Positions 59,410 to 64,000 of a DNA stretch of 64,000 nucleotides are shown here, piece after piece. The notes below the pieces were generated by a model, which did not search any database, was not told the origin of the DNA, and saw only the letters and a program-made list of their open reading frames with translations. The first letter of the stretch is position 1; each line of letters begins with the position of its first letter. The position numbers and the translations under genes were made by a program. The stretch lies in contig JBBCBC010000029.1 of the NCBI GenBank assembly GCA_037126765.1, positions 29,634,052 through 29,698,051 of the forward strand, read 5' to 3'. This DNA comes from Stenogyne calaminthoides. Its lineage: Eukaryota; Streptophyta; Magnoliopsida; Lamiales; Lamiaceae.

Positions 59410-60722
59410 TGATTAGGGGTCGTCATTGCTTGTATTTATGTGATTTTGAGCTTAATTTGATAGCATTTCGTGATTTTATTGCACTAATTTCACTTAATTG
59501 TGCCTAAATGTGGAGAAATGACATGTTTGGTTAATTGTGTAGGAAACGAGTGGAAACAAGCTAGAATTGATTAAATAAACTGCTCTTATCTAGAAGGATG
59601 TAGGAGAAGAGAGTTGAACCATGTGAAAGAGCTTGAAATGAGGGTCGCAACGCAAAAAGAATCAAGTGAATCGGAGTTCGGGAGCTCAAGTTATGAAGAA
59701 AACGACGATCGAAGCTGCACAACCTGCAGTTGCTCGACCTGTTGCTCGAGTAGAGCAACCTTGCTCGACCTCCCTTTGGTCGAGCAAGGGAGGTGATTTC
59801 CAAAATTTTGAGTTGCTCGACCCAGTTTTGCTCGAGCAAAAGCTGCTCGAGTCGAGCAACTTGAAAAATGAAAACGGGTGAATGACTTCACCTCTGCTCG
59901 AGTCGAGCAAGCCAAAAATATTTGAGGCCTCATTTCTGACCTAGCGACACGTGCCAAAGGTTTCAAAACCATATAAAAAGCCTTGAGTTCGTTTTTTTTA
60001 TCATATAGCAGCTGGGAGAGAGATAGGTGAAAGAGAAAGTAATACTTTGGAGAACTGCAACTAATACTTTTACATGTTTTTCAATTTTGCTTCCATAGAT
60101 AGCTTAGATAGACATAGCATAGCATAGATATAGTTGCAATTTCAGTTTTAAGCAAGTTATCATGGAGTATTGATGGATTTTGTATGGTTTGGAGCTTGAA
60201 TCTTAAGAGTAAGGTGTTTATTAGTTTTTACTTGTTGTTTATTGCTTATTTTCATATGGGTTTCTTGTTTATTTGCATAGTAGCCATGGGAATTGCTTAT
60301 AGCACCATGGGCTAAGGTCACTTGTATTTGGGTGTTTGGAATTGTTGTGATGATTGTTTAAATTGCTTAATTATGGATGTTTATCTCTATTGATGATGTT
60401 CCTTTAGATTAGGGGAATTTACTTGTTCTATTTTGGTGGTTTTGTTATTAGCTTGTGTGTTTTTGCTAGTTTATTTCAACGAGAGTTGGGTAGACGGGTT
60501 TAGGCACATGAGTATTGGTTTAATTAATCCGAATTTGAGTCGATTAAGTCCTATCGCAACGAGAGTTGGGTAGATACTTTAGAACCCCCCTAATCTACAT
60601 TATCTTCTTGGTTAAAACCTTGAGTGGATGGTTGAAGAGCACATAGAAACATCAACCTTAGTCTATAAGTGGGAACACACGGTGACAGAGTAGTTAACTA
60701 ATTAATTAATTAATTAAATAAG
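59410..60722 (+). mobile_element. LTR-like block flanked by 33-bp direct repeats
   Basis: About 1.3 kb with features of a Ty3/gypsy (Tat/Athila-like) LTR: a start near TGCTTGTATTTATG, GCTCGA-rich segment (59730-59910) with TTGCTCGACC / GGTCGAGCAA palindromes, TATAAAAAG at about 59971 followed by a leader with AGATAGC repeats, and GGGAACACACGGTGACA close to the end. The 33 bases at 59377-59409 recur exactly at 60723-60755. No coding region. Class assignment is tentative. Confidence 0.5.
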
Positions 60723-60755
60723 TTAAATAAATTAATTAAAATTTAAATAGGTTAG

Positions 60756-60956
60756 ATAAATTACACCTACAGATGCTCCATGGCAAGTATATTTTGTCAA
60801 TGTACCCAATAGAATATATATGTGATAATATAAATTATTTAAATAAAATTGGATTTTATACACATCAGATGTATTGTGCATTTTATAATATATTTTAAAA
60901 TTTTATAATCTATTGTATTAAAAATTATAATTTATTATATACTAAAGTGGAAATTA
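60756..60956. other. AT-rich spacer
   Basis: Nothing recognisable. Confidence 0.5.
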
Positions 60957-61377
60957 GGGTATGTTTGTTTTAAGCTTGAGGTGGATGGGGCAAATCCGGA
61001 TAGGGAAAAAAGTGGATGGGGGAAATCCTATAAATAGTAATCTCTTGTTTGTTTTGGGTTGGATGTAATAGGGATGAATTGAGTTTTATGTCAAATCAAT
61101 ACTTTTTAATTATGTTGATGTATTATTTATTATTGTTAATTAGTATGATAATGATTGTATGAAAGAAAAATGTAAAAAAAGTAGGAGAGATAATGAATTA
61201 TTGTAAAAAAAGTATGAGAGAGAATGAATTGGTGTAAGAAAAGTAGTAATATGATAGTTTTAGAGTGTAAATGTATAATAAGGATGAATGTGTATTTGAA
61301 TGGAGGATGAGATGTGAAAATTCGAAAATTGAACGGGACGGAGGAGGCCTATCGCCCGGTTGAAAACAAACACCCCC
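60957..61377. mobile_element. PIF/Harbinger-type MITE, 421 bp
   Basis: Ends GGGTATGTTTGTTTT and, in complement, GGGGGTGTTTGTTTT; TTA at 60954-60956 and 61378-61380. Same family as 25587-26190 by shared interior AAATGTATAATA and end motifs. Confidence 0.88.
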
Positions 61378-61507
61378 TTAGTGAACTGCCCATATATATA
61401 GTCCAGTTCAAATGTATCGTTTTAGAATTTGGACTGTTTTTAAACAAGTCTGGTGGTCGATGGGGGCCCACGAGAGCCCACTTGCCTGACATTAGCATTA
61501 TATTATA

Positions 61508-61780
61508 CTCCCTCCGTCCTGAATTTTGATTATCCGCTTTTTATAAATAGTCGTCATAATTTTGTTTATCCATTTTCAAATAAGGCAATAAAGCAACATT
61601 CAATACTATTTAATACTATTATTTCTTTTCACCAAACCCACTTTACACCATTTAATACTATTATTTCTCTCCACCAAACCCACTTTACACACTTTATACC
61701 ATTTAATATTATTATCTCCTATTTTTTTTTTAATCTCTGTGTCTACAGTAAATGAATAATAAAAAATAGGATGGATGGAG
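61508..61780. mobile_element. Stowaway MITE, 273 bp
   Basis: CTCCCTCCGTCCTGAATTTT on the left and in complement CTCCATCCATCC on the right; TA on both sides. The interior has a tandem CCACTTTACACCATTTAATA-type repeat. Confidence 0.75.
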
Positions 61781-61988
61781 TACTTACGTACTACCCAGGC
61801 AAATTTTTAATTTTTAATTAGTGATGTGATTCGTATTCCATTTTTAATTTTTTACACATTTTTTTTTGCGTGGAACAATGGATACTATTACATTTATATA
61901 TTAATATTTTTTTTATTAATTAATATATTTGATATTTAATATTATAATATTAATTTATAAGAATAATAATATTAATTGATAAGAGTTA

Positions 61989-62214
61989 CTCCCTCCGTCC
62001 CCCATCATTTTGCACATTTTTTATTTTGATTCATCCCTCACCATTTTGCACACCAAAAAATGACAAATAATCTCACAATTTCCACCCTCACAATCTTCAC
62101 ATTCACAATCTCCACCCGCCACCCCATTTGAAAAGTCAGCATAAACACAAAATGTAACTTTTTGTTAAAATGTATGCACAAGTAGGGGCGAAAAATGGTG
62201 GGGGACGGAGGAAG
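61989..62214. mobile_element. Stowaway MITE, 226 bp
   Basis: CTCCCTCCGTCCCCCATCAT on the left and in complement CTTCCTCCGTCCCCCACCAT on the right; TA at 61987-61988 and 62215-62216. Confidence 0.85.
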
Positions 62215-62216
62215 TA

Positions 62217-64000
62217 CAATATAAGCTTATATGTGTATAATTGTATTAATATAAATTTTATATTATGAATAAGTTCCACTTGATACTTACTTTTCATCTT
62301 ATATTATTTTATTTAAGAACAACACTCTTGTTAATCGAGTTTATACATAATCTCTATTACTATGATGCATAAAAATTATCATTATTATATTAAAAAAATC
62401 TCGTTGTTTGAAAAATAAAATATTTTTCACAATAGTGATAATTTTTTTGCACAAAAGTTTTAATTTTTATCGTTATCTAATATATTATGTTATCTAGTAT
62501 AATTAATTTATTGCCTCTTTGGGACGGAAAGAATATTAAGTGGTGATGTAATTCAATATACACAAAGACGAGATGTAATAATTTTTAAATATTTAAGGGA
62601 TTGTTTGTTTTTAGTTTTAAGAGAATTTAAAATAAAATAAAAATATATTTGAATTCTGAATATGATTGGGAATGTGGATTCTATAGAATTTAATATATAA
62701 TATAGTAGGATTTTAAAAGAGTGGATGATGGGAGGAATATTATAATGTGAAAAATAGTGTTGGAAATTTTAATAATGTGAAAAATAGTGTTGAAAATTTG
62801 AAATGATTGAATTATTGTATAAATAGATGTGCGTGTTTTGAAGTAAAAGAAAATGAAGGAAGAGAGAGTGTGTTGTAAAATTTTTTTTGTACAATGTAAT
62901 TTGTGAGTGTAATATTTTGTGCAAAGTCAACACTTTTAAGAAATCTGCACTTTTGATTTAAATTCAATTAATTCAAAATCTGTATTTTTAATTCAAAATT
63001 CAAAATAATTATTTTAATTTAATTAATTCCAAATTTGTAAGTGTGGTGGAGTCCCCAAAATATTGGAAACCGAGACATTCAAGTTTAATTAATTTAAAAT
63101 CTGTAATTTTTTAATTTAATTAATTCTAAATACGCACTTTCGTTAAAACTTAAAACTACACTTTTAAATTCTTGAAGTAGAGAATGTAATTTGTAAATGT
63201 AACTTTTTCTGTAAAATCAGCACTTTAAAAAAATCAACACCAATAATTGGGTGTGTAGGTGTCAACACCCATAATTTAATTAAATAATTTAAAATTTATA
63301 TTTTTATTTAATTAAGTCAAAATTTATACTCTCTCCATCCCAATTATATAGACTTGTATTCATTTTATGAATGTCCCAACGTATAGACTTGTTTCTACAT
63401 AAAATAATTTTTTTAGTTAATTTACTAATATAACCTTATACATTAATTATGTTTGAAACTATAACAATTATTAAATGGGAATATAATATAAATTTTATTT
63501 GTTTAATTTATTTTTTTAATACAATTTTTTAATATATATGAAAAGTCAAACAACGGTATATATTTTGGATGGTGAGAATATTTTTTTAATTTAATTAATG
63601 TCAAATCTGAGAATTTGATGGGGTTCCCCAAAAACATACGAAATGGGATGAATTTATAATGGGGGGACCCGTGGTGGCGGATTTTTTTTGGTGGTATTGG
63701 GGAGTGGGGACCGCAATCTTATCGTGGGAACAAATCTGTAAGGGTTAAGGTGGGGTCCGAAAATGGACTGCAAATGTACCTATTTTTTATATAAGGGTAA
63801 TTATGTATTTTTAAACAAATTTTTGTAATTCCTTTTTTTTTTTTACTAGTAACAATTTTTTTGCATAGAATAATATGTAGAAAAAATACTCCATCTGTCT
63901 CATAGTTAATTAAATATTTATTGTGTAAATTATTTTAAAAATATATATTTATTATTATTAAAATAGATAAAATTGAGGGTTAAATGATAAGATAGTGATA
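62217..64000. other. AT-rich intergenic region to window end
   Basis: No gene. Holds a dispersed repeat (about 62320-62470), a probable Stowaway-like element (63329-63578, CTCTCTCCATCC and complement CTCACCATCC), and the left end of another at 63889 (CTCCATCTGTCTCATAGTTA) that runs off the window. A short GC-richer stretch (63620-63770) has no frame of note. Confidence 0.55.
63329..63578. mobile_element. Probable Stowaway-like MITE
   Basis: Left CTCTCTCCATCCCAATTATA, right in complement TTCTCACCATCCAAAATATA next to TA. Ends are less alike than in the other elements. Confidence 0.5.

Noticed and set aside
61453..61755. 100-codon ORF rich in Phe/His/Thr
   Set aside because: Overlaps a Stowaway MITE with internal tandem repeats that keep the frame open.

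Overview
This is nuclear DNA of a flowering plant, most likely a eudicot. Coding genes are sparse, AT-rich spacers are full of small DNA transposons, genes have GT-AG introns, and there is a large decayed insertion of chloroplast DNA. I could not settle family or genus from sequence alone; the 14-3-3 protein reads like asterid homologues, but that is only an impression.

Layout. 1-16 kb: three EXORDIUM/PHI-1-like (EXO-like) cell-wall genes, at 2530-3467 (-), 10555-11493 (+) and 14748-15675 (-). Only the middle one is intact; the other two each carry a one-base frameshift in the same short linker. A 5'-truncated LINE with a clean 15-bp target duplication sits beside the intact copy. 18.6-20.9 kb: a complete four-exon 14-3-3 gene (257 aa). 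22.4-29.8 kb: a tandem duplication of about 3.1 kb carrying two VQ-motif genes of the HAIKU1 type (327 and 333 aa). 29.9-34.6 kb: a block of transposon-type genes, namely a plant-mobile-domain gene and a Myb/SANT-like gene on the minus strand and a truncated MULE transposase on the plus strand, all broken by frameshifts. 36.6-44.2 kb: plastid DNA in two non-adjacent, oppositely oriented pieces (ndhK-ndhC-trnV, then matK-trnK-psbA-trnH-rpl2-rpl23-trnI-ycf2). 44.2-49 kb: palindromic and foldback repeats, a SINE split by a MITE, and an intact RING-H2 gene (48851-49351). 49.5-55.6 kb: a decayed Ty1/copia element with no 5' LTR, itself split by a 1.8-kb solo LTR. 55.8-64 kb: no host gene; hAT, PIF/Harbinger and Stowaway-type MITEs and an LTR-like block.

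Genes likely to work today are EXO-like copy 2 (secreted wall/growth protein), the 14-3-3 adaptor, both VQ proteins (WRKY-binding regulators) and the small membrane RING E3 ligase. They form no shared pathway; this is ordinary plant gene neighbourhood with local duplication and heavy transposon turnover. I found no convincing new system. The most unusual objects are the divergent PMD / Myb-like / MULE block, the chimeric plastid insertion, and a foldback element with telomere-like repeats at its centre.
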